NCBI GenBank assembly: GCA_027579435.1 | Contig: JANBPK010001475.1 | Location: 62,001-126,000 of the forward strand | Source: Candolleomyces eurysporus | Taxonomy: Eukaryota > Basidiomycota > Agaricomycetes > Agaricales > Psathyrellaceae | Direction of reading: 5' to 3' | Length of the DNA: 64,000 bases | Part shown: positions 11,807 to 23,119 of the stretch, piece by piece | Layout of the letters: every line of letters begins with the position of its first letter | Position numbering within the stretch: position 1 is the stretch's first letter | Notes under the pieces: generated by a model | Told to the model about the DNA's origin: nothing | The model's database searches: none | Seen by the model: the letters and a program-made list of their open reading frames with translations, nothing else | Program-made: the position numbers and the translations under genes

Positions 11807-12100
11807 CTGATATGACTTGACCCAATTCCGGGGCAATGTGTGTGCCGTCGATACATATAGTTCCCTGTCGCTTTTGCTACATTGTACATTTTACCTGAAA
11901 ATGGGTACACCTGTCTGGGATGGCACCGCAAGATTACATTGAGGCTCGCTCCTGTACCTACTGATATATAGAAGGCCGTTCGTATCACGAAGACAAGTTG
12001 AGTATCCTCATCGGAAACATTGGCGACTCAAAGTGGTTGTTCATTCGCAGTCCTCATGGATGTAGAAGAACGCGTCGTTGGGACGCCATACGCTAAAAGA
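11807..12100 (+). repeat. Conserved 3' flank repeat of F1 F-box genes
   Basis: The DNA after F-box copy 1 (CCCAATTCCGGGGCAATGTG ... GAGGCTCGCTCCTGTACC ... ATCACGAAGAC) recurs at about 15160-15390, 17330-17450 and 20140-20340. The copy at 15160-15390 stands in front of F-box 2 instead of behind a gene, so it marks the former 3' end of a lost F-box gene. Confidence 0.7.
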
Positions 12101-12208
12101 GCAGTAGCCATACGCCTTGGCCATCGACGATCACTCCAATATCTGCACAATCGCCATCTTCCTGACCCTCCTATACACCGCGATTCAAGCTGAGGAAGGG
12201 GGCCCTTC

Positions 12209-12298
12209 ATGGCTCAGATGTGCCCAGTTACCTGAGCTTTTTGGTAGAAACGTTAACAGAGTGCCCCTTCGCGGGCGAGTCTAGATAAATTTGGTCCA
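12209..12298 (+). pseudogene. Internally deleted F1 F-box relic
   Basis: Starts at the family ATG (ATGGCTCAGATGTGCCC...) and keeps the codons for the PELLGTNR region with substitutions. It then jumps directly to the C-terminal family stretch GAGTCTAGATAAATTTGGTC that in copy 1 lies near residue 520. About 1.5 kb of coding sequence is missing. The duplicated A2 segment begins immediately after it. Confidence 0.75.
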
Positions 12299-12561
12299 AG
12301 CACCTGACTCACCTCTATGCGTACATTTAACCAGCAGCCAAGAGCCCCTTTTCCTGAGCCTCAAGAATACGAATTTATCAGAGGCAGAGAGAAAGCTCCG
12401 TGTCCGATGATACATAGTTGATCGCTGCTTTTACCAGATAATTGGGTGCACGTTCAATTCTTTCTCATTGATGGTTCGCTGATGTCTATCCAAGATGGAT
12501 TCTATCATGACGCAAGGAACTCAATCCACGAGGCACCGTGGTTACCTCAGCCTGTTCTAGG

Positions 12562-12571
12562 GTATATAAAG
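12562..12571 (+). promoter_or_regulatory. TATA box of gene A2
   Basis: GTATATAAAG in the same context as the A1 promoter (followed by CCTATGGGATGGATTTGAAA), about 240 nt before the A2 start codon. Confidence 0.6.
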
Positions 12572-12802
12572 CCTATGGGATGGATTTGAAACGATAAGGA
12601 AGTGAAGAGGAAGCTCGTCACCATCTCCCTGTTGACGCTGGCAAACTAGCTCTACCTTCTCTTTCTTCGTTGTATTCCATCCCTATATCACTCTCACTTC
12701 TCTTCATCTGACAGCCGGCTCTCTCTCGTTGCACTAAAATCTTATCCATCTCTCTAGCTAGCATCTGCATCTATCAACACACACCATTCATCGACGAGCA
12801 AA

Positions 12803-14919
12803 ATGGTCAAACCAGAAAAATCCCCAAAAATCCAGGACGACGCCAATTACCTCGTCGTCTACCAACCCTACCCTTCCAACGCTGATTTTGACCTATTGGA
12901 GGATTGTGTTGCGTTTGCAATTTGGGTTGCGGTGGTTTTAGGGAGCTATGAACCAGTATGGGGGATTCATCATAAGCCGACGGTATGTGTCTTTTTCCTT
13001 TCCTCTCATTTTGTCCTTCTCGTTCGCGATATTGTTCTTTTCTCCTCTCATGTGCTCTCGCTCCCGAATTCTGTTCCTATCCGCGATCCGCAAACAGGAT
13101 ACAATGAAGTACTGATATACTCGATAATAGGCCCGATCCACGGTGATCCTCGAAGTCGATCGTGAAATCAGCCTGAACAACCTCCTCGGCGAACACCGAT
13201 GGAAAGACATCCTCAAAAAGCCGAAGGAGGATGAGAAACAGAGGGTTTCGCAGGTTTTCTATTCTATCTATAAGACTACTGGGGAGGCCTGGAAGGATCG
13301 TGAGTGGACATGCCGACCCTCCAGCCAGCTACGTACGCTAACGCAACTTCTCATGCAGACTGGAAACGCATCCAAGTCGAATCCGACTGGTTCACCGACC
13401 GAGTGTGGAACCTTAAAGAACGGTGCGTGTTCTCCCTCCCTTGTATGTCCCACACTCGATCGTACTAACGAGGTCTTATCCCAACAGACTCTTCAACCAC
13501 CCCTACCCACCTTCCCTATGGTGCCGACCCCTCGCGGAAGACCCCACTGGGAAGTCTATCGCGTGTCCTTTGCCCGGTTCCGTTAAACCGCCCCCTCCGC
13601 CTGATTCGCCTTTGTTGGTGCCGGGAAGCGTCGAGCGGGTTGAGGCTGCTCCTAGTTCCGGTGGTCCTTCTCCTGGTACTCCTTCTGCTGCTAGTGGAAG
13701 TATGATGCAGAGGGGGAGAGGTACTGCTGGAGGTCAAAGAGGGGCGGAAAGAGCAAGGGGAGGAATAGGGGGAGGAAGACGAGGTCGACCCGCCCACATC
13801 CAAGACCCTTCGGCGGCACCCGTCCAGAAGTTGGCGGTAGGGAATAGTAATCCATGTAAGCATCTCTATTCAAGAACTCCTCGCGACCATTCAAGTAATT
13901 CATATGTTTGTGTCTAGGGAATAGGATCTCCTCAGCCACCCCGCTATCTGCATCTACATCACAGATGGGGTCGCCCAGACCTACATCCCCTCGATCTCCC
14001 CCCCCTCTCGTATTCAAAGTCTATCGGGTCGGCGACCAGGCCCCCGGGGCCGTCAGCGTTCCCACCACTTACCTCGCGTGGGTTGACGAGGAGGACTAAC
14101 ACCGCTCCTCTCGCTTCTCCTCTTACTCTCGCTTCTCCTTCTGCTTCTCGTTCACCCGCTTCTCCGACTACTCCAAAATCTCCTCGGAGTCCTGCGAGTG
14201 CAACGTCCCCATCCTGGGCCGACCTGGTGGACCAGGAAGTGCCCCTTGAGCCTCCGGGTCTGCCGAGCCTTGCTGAAACTGAACCGTCGCCGCCTAAATC
14301 GCCGGTAGATGAAACGGCGGGGTTGTCCCTCGCCGGACGCTCACTTCGGACCTCGGACGATGAGGACGACGACGACGACGATGATGAGGATTTTGGGGAC
14401 GCGGGGTACGCTGGCCAGGCGGAGGCCTCGTGGTTGGCTGCGTCTTCTTCGAATGCGAGTGGGACTGCAAAGTTGTGGTCGTCGGCCATAACCTCTTCTC
14501 AAAAAGCTGGGAGCGCCGACGTCGACTTGTGGGCTCAGTCCTCTGCTCCCGCTCAAGAAGCTGAACCTCTGTGCTCTGCACATGGAATCAAGTGCAGCAA
14601 GGGCATTTGTTTGGCGCATCAGAAGTTGGTGAAGGATAAGAAGAGGGCAGCTGAGGTGGCGGAGAGGGAGACAAGGATCAAGGAGAGGAAAGCGGCAAAG
14701 AAGGAGAGGGCTAAGGCTAGTCGGGGTATCATTATTAGGGGGAAGAAGCCAGAGGAGCCTGAGGATGAGGAGGGCGAGGACGAGGGTGAGCAACAACAAC
14801 AACAAGAAAAAGAGGGGGAAGAAGAGAAAGAAGAGGAGCCGAAGAAGGAGGAACCTGAGCAGGCTTCTGGGAGTACCACTAGAAAGAAGGAACGCCGTTG
14901 GAGGGGTCCTCGAACTTAA
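12803..14919 (+). CDS. Uncharacterised protein A2, paralogue of A1, with a C8 frameshift
   Basis: Exons 12803-12982, 13131-13299, 13359-13422, 13488-13855 and 13918-14919 match A1 exon for exon. The protein would be 593 residues if one base is dropped from the C8 run at about 13998-14005. As given, exon 5 changes frame there and stops at about 14099, while the open frame 14083-14919 carries the rest (WADLVDQEVPLEPPGLPSL, Asp run, LCSAHGIKCSKGIC, Glu-rich tail). A1 has one base fewer at the same place. Homopolymer miscounting is the simplest explanation, but a recent pseudogene is possible. All four introns here have GT donors. Confidence 0.7.
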
Positions 14920-15555
14920 ATTCTTTGTACTATAATCGTGTAAAATCTTCGTCTGTTCATGAATGGTTTCATGGAAAATCGATTCCATTGGAAGAGGAAT
15001 GTCGGAGCCCTTAGTTGGAGGTCGGAAGCACAGCGACGGCGCAAAGGATCCAAGTCCACGCAACGCGCTTCTCATGCGCACCTGCCATGCAATACGTGTG
15101 AACCGAAGGCCGTTCCCTTTTGGCAGTCCGTCTACCCAAGAGTACTACTATACCAACCACAAACCTATATGACTGTACTCAATTCCGGGGTGATGTGCGC
15201 GCCGTCGATACATATTTGAATTCCCTATCGCTTTCACTACATACATTGAGGTTCGCTCCTGTACCTGCTGATATCCAGAAGGCCGTTAGTATCACGAAGA
15301 CGAGTCAATTATCCTCATTAGAAACATCGGAGACTCATGGCGGTCGTTCATTCGTCGTCCTCGTTGATAGAGGTCGTCGGGATGCCATAGACAGTCACTA
15401 GCCATGCGCCTTGTTTGAAGTCCCTGTTGATGCCAAACCTTGGGCTTCAATGAATATCCATTGCTTGATTTCATGCTCCTTGGCTATCTACAATCACCCC
15501 AACATCCGCCATCTTCTCCACCGCAATTAAAGCTGAGAAAGCTTCACCTCCCTAC

Positions 15556-17262
15556 ATGGCTCAGATCCTCTGCTCAGTTTGCGATGTCCATTTGAGCTCA
15601 GACAGGTGTATCTCTCCAGTACCTGAGCTCCTTGGTACAAACAGAGTGCCCTCTTCGACGGAGGCACATGCCATCAAAAAGCTTTTAATCGACATCGATG
15701 ACGAACTCGACTATATAGAATCCATTCTCCCAAAGCTGACCGCACGAAGAGATCACCTCAAATCAGTTGCAGATAGCCACCGCCCACTCTTATCACCTGT
15801 TCGAAGAGTATTCCCCGAGATCCTCTCAGAGATTTTCTCTTGGAGCCCCGGTGCCCCAAAGCAGGATCCCTGCGTCAGTTTACCCGACAACTTTGACCCT
15901 CATCACGGACCCCTTCTTCTCACCCAAATATGCCGATCTTGGAGGCAAACCGCCATCGCAACCCCGAGACTTTGGTCCACCATCCGATTCGTCTTAGGAA
16001 GCCGATCCAAAGTAAAGCTCATAGAGATGTGGTTGGAGCGATCTAGGGACTCCGACCTCACAATCGCTATCTTGGACCGCTCTAGTCCCGTCGGGGAAGC
16101 CATTGCTCTTTGCGATTTGGCTTTCAATGCCGAGGCCATACGTCTTTTAGCGAGCCAAGCTCATCGCTGGAAATCCATCCTCTTGCACTTGCCTCCCCAG
16201 GCTTCCTGCAAGGTTTACTGGGACGCACTCGGTGGAGCGAAAGGGAATATAGGACGTCTCCAGCAACTATCCGTTCACGTCACCATCGGGAAAATACAAC
16301 TAACAATGCCTGGCATCTTCACGGGCGGACCACTTATTACTTCGCTCACCCTCAACCACCGTATCTCTGGAGACGCCTTACCAATCGATGAATCGAGGAT
16401 CACCTATTTTTCTTATCAACACTCAGCAGCCAATATCAGCCATTTCGCGCCAATCGATGAATGCATCAAAGCTATGCGGAGGTTTCCCAACCTCAAGAAC
16501 TGCGATCTTAAATGCAAAATACATCCCATAACCAACATTACGGACGTTACCATGTCCAAACTCACGCGTCTAAACATCAAAGTTGCTTATGGGGAAACAT
16601 CGGCTCCAACCACCGACACAGGTACACTGTGGCGGGCATTGCAACTCCCCAACCTCACAAATCTTGTTGTCGGTTCCCATGACCGCCGGTTTCGATTCCA
16701 TCGCGAAGAATTACCTGGTCTCATATCTCGCTGCTTGAGGTTAACCACCCTCGTTCTCGCGTTCGCCTCAGCTCAACCGCAAGAGCTTATCGAGATCCTT
16801 CGAAAGGCACCGAATGTCAAACACCTTGCAGTGGTGTTGGAGAGTGACCTATCCCTGTTGTTTCCCTCCTTATCTAGACCCACTACAGCACCGCAGATAG
16901 GTTTATTGCCCAGGTTGAAGACGATACGCGTTACAGTGCCTACGAAGATTGAACTTAGTTCCACGGGCCATGGGCTGTTCGCGACCTGGGTTCCGATGGT
17001 GCTTAGCAGGATGGACGCAGCAGGCATTTCGGGATCGGGGGATCTGGGATACGACCTTCTGGAGAGTGCAATTCTGGATTTGAAACCCCAGGACGTTGGG
17101 CGTGCAGGCGCACTTCAATATCTGCATGCCAGTCTGGATAAATTTGGCCCAGCGAATTGGGATAGGACGACATCTATTGGCTTGGTGTCCCATCGATTTG
17201 AGGGCGACGGATCTCCGCATACCGGATTCACGATCAGAAGGCTGCGGCACCCACCCACTTGA
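15556..17262 (+). CDS. F-box protein, family F1 copy 2
   Basis: Single-exon gene of 568 residues with the same build as copy 1: MAQILCSVC, SPVPELLGTNRVPS, coiled coil, F-box segment SPVRRVFPEILSEIFSW with QICRSWRQTAIATPRLW, leucine-rich region with MPGIFTGGPLITSLTLNH, end FTIRRLRHPPT. It contains no frame disruption. It probably acts as a substrate receptor of an SCF ubiquitin ligase, by family inference. Confidence 0.8.
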   Translation: MAQILCSVCDVHLSSDRCISPVPELLGTNRVPSSTEAHAIKKLLIDIDDELDYIESILPKLTARRDHLKSVADSHRPLLSPVRRVFPEILSEIFSWSPGAPKQDPCVSLPDNFDPHHGPLLLTQICRSWRQTAIATPRLWSTIRFVLGSRSKVKLIEMWLERSRDSDLTIAILDRSSPVGEAIALCDLAFNAEAIRLLASQAHRWKSILLHLPPQASCKVYWDALGGAKGNIGRLQQLSVHVTIGKIQLTMPGIFTGGPLITSLTLNHRISGDALPIDESRITYFSYQHSAANISHFAPIDECIKAMRRFPNLKNCDLKCKIHPITNITDVTMSKLTRLNIKVAYGETSAPTTDTGTLWRALQLPNLTNLVVGSHDRRFRFHREELPGLISRCLRLTTLVLAFASAQPQELIEILRKAPNVKHLAVVLESDLSLLFPSLSRPTTAPQIGLLPRLKTIRVTVPTKIELSSTGHGLFATWVPMVLSRMDAAGISGSGDLGYDLLESAILDLKPQDVGRAGALQYLHASLDKFGPANWDRTTSIGLVSHRFEGDGSPHTGFTIRRLRHPPT

Positions 17263-17649
17263 CAATGCGGTTATACTCGGTATTGCTTTCCCATACTTAC
17301 TATACCATACCGACCGCGAACCCATGCCATATCACTGTACTTTTCCAAGCCCTAGATGCTGTGCACATTGTCGTAAATCGTTCCCTGTCGCTTTCGGTAC
17401 AATGTAAATTTAACCTGGAAACACAGGTACGCCTACCAGGGACGGCATCGCTAGATTTAACTTTGCTTTCCGCGTCGCGTTCGGAGAACGCGTCGTCGGA
17501 ACGGTGCCCGAGGGCCAGCCAATTTGCCAATTTTGATCATACCCCACTTAATCCGATGCTGATGTTCCCAGTTGATCCCGCCGAGGTTCATCTCAACTCT
17601 CGCATTGCTACCATCCTCCAAAAGCTGACGCTCTTGTTGATGATCGATG

Positions 17650-18060
17650 ATCATCGAGGCACGCAACATAAACGGCCTTGCTCAAATTGAAGATGGCGCT
17701 GTGAATGCCATCCTCGGTGGCCCTGGATCCGACGCGATGATGGCAGAGATCGGTTTGTCGCTGGAAGCAGTGGACAATTGGGTAATGTGTGCGATGTTAT
17801 GGCTGAGCGAAAAAAACTGAACGNAAACAACCTACTCACAGAATATGTGGCGGAGACTCGGAGCTCTCGAGCAATACGCAAAGATACTGGAGCACCAAAA
17901 ACCTAGCTTTCTGGACGTTGTACTCGAGGTCTGGGCAATTGGCCTCGCTCGAACGAGGAAGGAATTTCGAAGTATGATGCTTGCACGGATACGAAAACCA
18001 TCTGGATCTCGTGAAGTAAGCGGTGTGCCAAAGCCCAGTGATCATGACTCTCATTGGTAA
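17650..18060 (+). pseudogene. Relic of the F-box/C2H2 family (exons 1-3)
   Basis: The exon-1 region (TTTGTCGCTGGAAGCAGTGG), intron 1 and the end of exon 2 (TTTCTGGACGTTGTACTCGAG) match the minus-strand gene at 28218-30958. After a few intron bases the sequence jumps into exon 3 (LARTRKEFRSMMLAR, against LARTNKEFRSMMLAR in that gene). The start of the F-box exon is deleted and the frame is lost after about 40 codons. It sits between F-box copies 2 and 3. Confidence 0.7.
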
Positions 18061-18360
18061 CTCATGTGAGATTGATATGAACAACCATATTTATTTATCT
18101 CAGCATTTTCGGGGGTGGTACGGTGGAAAGAAAAGTGGACACTTGAGCGGCTGCAAACAACGCTAGCCATGCGCCTTTGTTTGGGGTCACTGCCGGTGCC
18201 AAACTTGGTAGGTTCGTTAGCTGCGCGTTTCTTCCAAGGCTGTACACCACCTACAACCACTCCACCATCTGCGAAAAATCCCCAGCTCTCTGACCTTCGT
18301 ACTCGCCGTGGTTCAAGTCGAAGAACACTGATATCTGTCCACCAAATTCATTCGCCCTTC

Positions 18361-20083
18361 ATGGCTCATATCCTCTGCTCAGATTGCGTCCACCTGGGCT
18401 CAGACGAGTATACCTCACCAGTACCTGAGCTCCTCGGGACAAACAAAGTGCCCTCTTCGACGGAGGCAGACGCTATCAGAAAATTCATTATCGATGTCGA
18501 TAGCGAACTCCATTACTTGGAATCCATTCTCCCAAAGCTGACCGCACGAAGAGATCACCTCAAATCAGTTGCAGATAGCCACCGTCCACTTCTATCGCCT
18601 GTTCGAAGAGTANTTCCCTGAGCTCCTCTCCGAAATTTTCTCTTGGATCCCTGGTGCCCCAACGCAGGATCGCAGCGTCAAGTTGCCCGATAACTTTGAC
18701 CCTCGTCACGGACCCCTTCTTCTCACCCAGATCTGCCGATCTTGGAGGCAAATCGCCATCGCAACCCCAAAACTTTGGTCCACCATTCGATTCGTATTAG
18801 GAACTCGACCCAAGGTAAAACTCATAGATATGTGGTTGGAGCGATCGAGGGACTCCGACCTCACAATCGCTATCTTGGACCGCTCCAGGTCCGACCGTGA
18901 AGCCGCTGTTGTTCGCGATTTGTTTTTCAATTCCACAGCTATACGTCGTTTAGCGAGCCGAGCTCATCGCTGGAAATCCGTCTTCTTACACCTACCTCCC
19001 TATGATTCCTACAAGGTTTACTGGCTCGCGCTCAGTGGAGCGAAAGGGAATATAGGACGCCTCCAGCAACTATCCGTTCACATTACTCGTGGGGAATGGC
19101 AACTGGAGATGCCCGACATCTTCACGGGTGGACCACAACTTACTTCGCTCACCCTCAACCACCTTATTTCTGGAGACACCTTTCCAATAGATGGATCGAG
19201 AATCACCAAATTTCGCTATGAAAATTCGGCATGCTCCGGCGATGCCAGCGCCTACGTGCCCATTTCGGAATGCATCGAAGCTCTGCGGAGATTTCCAAAC
19301 CTCGAGAGGTGCTATATGGATTGCAAACTGCATTCCATCACCGACATCCCCAACGTTACCATGGCCAAACTCGAGCGTCTGACCATCACCATCGCTCGTA
19401 TGGAAGCGTCGTCTTCAACCTTCAACCCAGGCACATTGTGGCAGGCATTGCACCTCCCCAACCTCAAAATTCTCATTGTAGGATGCAATGACACACAGGG
19501 GCAACTCCATTGCAGGACGTTGGCCGATCTTGTATCCCGCTGCCCGATGTTATCCACTCTTGCTCTAGCGTTCGCTTCAGCTCGACCACAAGAGCTCATC
19601 GAGGTCCTCCAAAAAGCGCCCAATGTCAGGCACCTTTCATTGATGTTGGAAAGAGACCCATCCCTGGCCCTCTTCTCCTCTATATCAAAACCCACTATAG
19701 CATCACAGTCGGGTATATTGCCCAGGTTGAAGACGATACGCTTTACGGTGCCTGCGGACGTTCAGCCCTGCGTTTCAGCCGACCTGCTGTTCGCGGCCTG
19801 GGTTCCAATGGTGATGAGCAGGATGGACACGGCGACCAGATCGACATTGGTGGATCCGGGATATAGCCTGCTGGAGAGTGCGATTTTGGATCTGCAATCG
19901 CAGGACTCTCTCGGACCTAGAGCCGCCATTGCACTTCAATTCCTCCGGGCCAGTCTAAATGATTCTGGTTGGCGGAAATGGAATAGTGTGGTATCCGTTG
20001 GTGCGGCGCCCCGTCAGGTTGGGAACGGTTCGGGATCTACGTATACCGCATTCTCGATCAGAAGGCGGCGACACCCCACATGA
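18361..20083 (+). CDS. F-box protein, family F1 copy 3
   Basis: Starts MAHILCSDC. The frame is broken only by the N at 18613 (AGAGTANTTCCC); the paralogue reads AGAGTATTCCCC, and dropping the N gives one frame of 573 residues. Same order as copies 1 and 2: CXXC start, SPVPELLGTNKVPS, coiled coil, F-box SPVRRVFPELLSEIFSW with QICRSWRQIAIATPKLW, leucine-rich repeats (MPDIFTGGPQLTSLTLNH), end FSIRRRRHPT. The upstream frame reaches back to 18115, but family alignment places the start at 18361. Confidence 0.78.
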
Positions 20084-20559
20084 TAGTGGTTGAATTGACA
20101 TCCCCCGCTCATATGTACTATGCTGTGTGGACTACGAACCCATGATATGTGACTATGTCTTCTGAATTCCGGATGATGTCCGCGGTATCTATATATATAT
20201 CACTTTCGCTACATGATTTTACGTCTTACCTACAATAGGTACATCTGCCCTGGATCGCATTTTTAGGTTACATTGAGGCTCGCTCCTGTAATCACTAGTA
20301 TCTAGAAGATTATCGGTATCACGAACGCGAGTCGGGTACCTTTTTAATTAACTTGAAACGATGATAAGGGTTAGTCTCAGACCTCGAACGGAACATGGAC
20401 ATGTTCTGTCTCTCGAACGTGTCGTCAGCGCTAAGGCTCCTAGAGACGCACCGATCCCGCCTACCCACCCAAGAGTTGGGAGGGTTCAAAGTTGTTCTGC
20501 TGGTTGCTTGCCGATTTACTTTATCGTGTATGTACGCTTTGGATATGCTCATTCTCATA

Positions 20560-20729
20560 TTGGTTTCTCACTGTTGGACGATCCTGTTGTTATATCAACT
20601 ATGTCTCTTTCTCTTCTCGTTTGGGCATCTGTATTCGAATTCGAATTGGGAATGATTTCGTGGGTATACAACTACCGGATAGTGGAAGAGTCCGAGCACC
20701 TTTGCAAACTGGAGAAGGAGTACAACTGA
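20560..20729 (+). pseudogene. BTB-gene relic
   Basis: The peptide YNYRIVEESEHLCKLEKEYN matches the BTB exon of the gene at 21002 (PKYRFVEESELFCK ... LEKEYG). Nothing homologous follows and the frame stops, so this is a truncated copy lying just ahead of the intact gene. A further short echo (GATTCGTGGGTAT) occurs at about 20905. Confidence 0.55.
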
Positions 20730-21001
20730 TGAGTGTTGGATTAGGGCGTTAGCGTTTGGTTCTATCATGTACGTACCTACGTATATATGCTGTCCATTGG
20801 ATCATTTTCAGAAGATAGTTGACCGTACGGACGATCCCACCTGATTCTCAACGGCTTCTCCTAGAATTTGGGCGTCTATTTTCAGACCGACCCAATTGGA
20901 GATAGATTCGTGGGTATCGAAGATCTGTCTCGTGATGCACTTGAGAACGAAACTGAATCAATCGAAGTATTTCTTCCCTTTCCTTTGCGACTGCTGTTAA
21001 C

Positions 21002-22294
21002 ATGGCCCAGACTTCACCGACGAGCCCACCCACAAGCCCATTAACGAGCCCACCATCCATGTTCGATCCAAAGCACTATTGGGACTTTGTCACGTTCTCT
21101 GTGAGCATTCACCTACTCACCCTTTGGGGCAATAAGCCTCACAGTTTCTAAGGTGGGAGGTTGTCTCTTCCGTCTCCCCAAGTACCGGTTTGTCGAAGAG
21201 TCTGAGCTCTTCTGCAAACAATATGATCTGGATTTCAGTTTGGAAAAGGAGTACGGGGTAGAGGACCAGCAGCTCGACGTCGTCCAACTTGACGTTGATG
21301 TAGAAGATTTTCGAGCCTTCCTGACGGTCCTATACCCCAGGCAGGCTTTTCCTCTTTCATCGAAGCACCATACTCACTTGCCTTTTCTGCTTTTTTTTGC
21401 GACCCAGAAATGGAGAGGACGCTTTGCTTAGCTCGGACCAATGGCGAGCTGTGCTCAGGCTATCCACAAAATGGTTCTTCAACGACATTAGGCACCAAGC
21501 TATCATGAAAATCAGCGTCGTCGATCTTCCTCCTCCCGAGCGCATCGAGCTGGCCAAGGAGCATCAAGTTTCGTCTTGGTTACTCGCTGGATATCGGCAA
21601 ATGGTTGTCCGTAAGGAAGCTATCACGGTGGAAGAAGCTGAGAAGATCGATCTGCGAAAGGCCATCCTGGTGTGCGAACTCCGAGAAAGATTCAAGGAAC
21701 GAGTCTTTCCCGACTCGGACATTGAAAATGATATTCTTGCAGCCTTTGCTTCAGACTTTAACAAAATGCGAGAGACGGAGGTCAAGTATCCTACAAAGGA
21801 GGGGGAAAAACCAATCGAAGCGAAGGTAGTGGGTCAGCATGAGCGCATGAAGGAGGAAGAACTCAAGCTACGGGAGGCGATCCAGAGATATGACAGTCAG
21901 TTGGAGGAACAACGGCTGAACCTTGCGCGTTTGGAGAGAGAAAAGAGAGAAAAGGAACAGGCATTGCTGAATGGTGCTGCTGCCCCTACCACTCCTAATG
22001 CGGCGGCGAATGCGTCGGATGATGTCGTATGTGACTTCTTGACAGTCTTACAAGCTTCTGACCTGTATTTGGGCACAGGTAAAACCTTCATCTTCTGGCG
22101 TCCCAGCTCCCAAGAAAGAGGGGAAGAAGGGCGCTGCTGCAGCTGAACAAAGCACCAAGAAGAAGGCGAACAAGGGCGCTGCAGCAGCTGAATCAAACAC
22201 CAAGAAGAAGAAGGCGAACAAGGGCGCTGCAGCAGCTGAACCGAACACCAAGAAGAAGAAGGGGAAAAAGGGCGCTGCTGCAAACACGGCTTGA
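21002..22294 (+). CDS. BTB/POZ protein with Lys/Ala-rich repeat tail
   Basis: Exons 21002-21100, 21153-21340, 21408-22026 and 22079-22294 total 1122 nt, giving 373 residues. The N-terminus has short TSPP repeats, then FDPKHYWDFVTF and the BTB fold (VEESELFCK, VDVEDFRAFLTVLYP). The back half has the pattern common in agaricomycete BTB proteins (DQWRAVLRLSTKWFFNDIR, PPERIELAKEHQVSSWLLAGY). A coiled coil follows (KEEELKLREAIQRYDSQLEE). The last exon encodes about four copies of KKANKGAAAAE-like repeats, giving a histone-H1-like basic tail. BTB proteins often act as cullin-3 adaptors or transcription factors; the tail suggests binding to nucleic acid or chromatin (inference). Intron 2 appears to use a GC donor (CAG/GCAGGC at 21341). 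Confidence 0.8.
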
Positions 22295-23017
22295 TGGTAA
22301 CTCGGGCGGGTCATTCTGTCGAGTGGATAGGATCGTGTAGGCGTCATGCGTCGAGCGCCAAGTACTGTATAGGTCAAGGTTGATTGATTCAAGAACGAGC
22401 GAGCCAATTATTATGGACAAGCTCCCCAACTGGATCCTTTGTCAGTGGTAAGTTACTCCAGAGACAACTTGCGGAACTAAAACCCTGGAGANCCCCCCCA
22501 AGGGCCTCTCTTGGTTTCGAAGTTGCACTGTATGTCCATTCAAAGAATTTTCGTAGCTAAAACATGAAGGGAAACTGAAACGTTGATGGAGGGCGCGATG
22601 TTGCTGGCCTTGCTGAGCTTTCCAAATCGGGTGCCTTGGGGCTCGAGTAGTCAAATTCAACGGCTCTACCAGTTTTCCCGATGACCCCAAGATTTTGAGT
22701 TGAAGACCAGGTCATCTCTAGCCTACAGATGCACACACTGCACGTTTCAGCCATTCAGTGTGCCTCCACCAAAGGCAAACAGTAAACAGGTAAATGCGAT
22801 GCTCTAAGCCTCAGTGGATTCTGCTAACTTGAAGTGACGCTGTGAGCCACACACACACACACACACTGACATGTGCACACATGCTGTGGACTGACACTTT
22901 CTCATCGGGAACTATGAAAAAGAATAAGAATTGGACAACTTGAATGGCTTGACGGGTGGAAAAGTTTGATTGGGCCTACTGACACACCGGAAAGGCAAGT
23001 AGGTATCTCATGGATGC
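22295..23017. other. Intergenic, with a short CA microsatellite
   Basis: No gene is supported. An (AC)n microsatellite of about nine units sits at about 22849-22866, followed by CA/TG-rich DNA. Confidence 0.6.
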
Positions 23018-23027
23018 GTATATAAGG
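23018..23027 (+). promoter_or_regulatory. TATA box of the 23120 gene
   Basis: GTATATAAGG about 95 nt before the ATG at 23120, a normal spacing for a fungal TATA promoter, followed by a CT-rich stretch (CTCCTCTTCC) near the likely transcription start. Confidence 0.6.
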
Positions 23028-23119
23028 GGCTACCAAGTGAGGCTCTGCACCTCCTCTTCCATCGTTTCCAGTGATAAACTCTCTCTTACTCAGTCATACT
23101 CTAAACCCCTACCTCGAAT

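Noticed and set aside
22079..22294. Last BTB exon considered as a separate histone H1-like gene
   Set aside because: It has no start of its own and joins the BTB exons in phase, giving exactly 1122 nt.
22849..22866. CA repeat considered as a Z-DNA or regulatory element
   Set aside because: A short microsatellite without context supporting a function.
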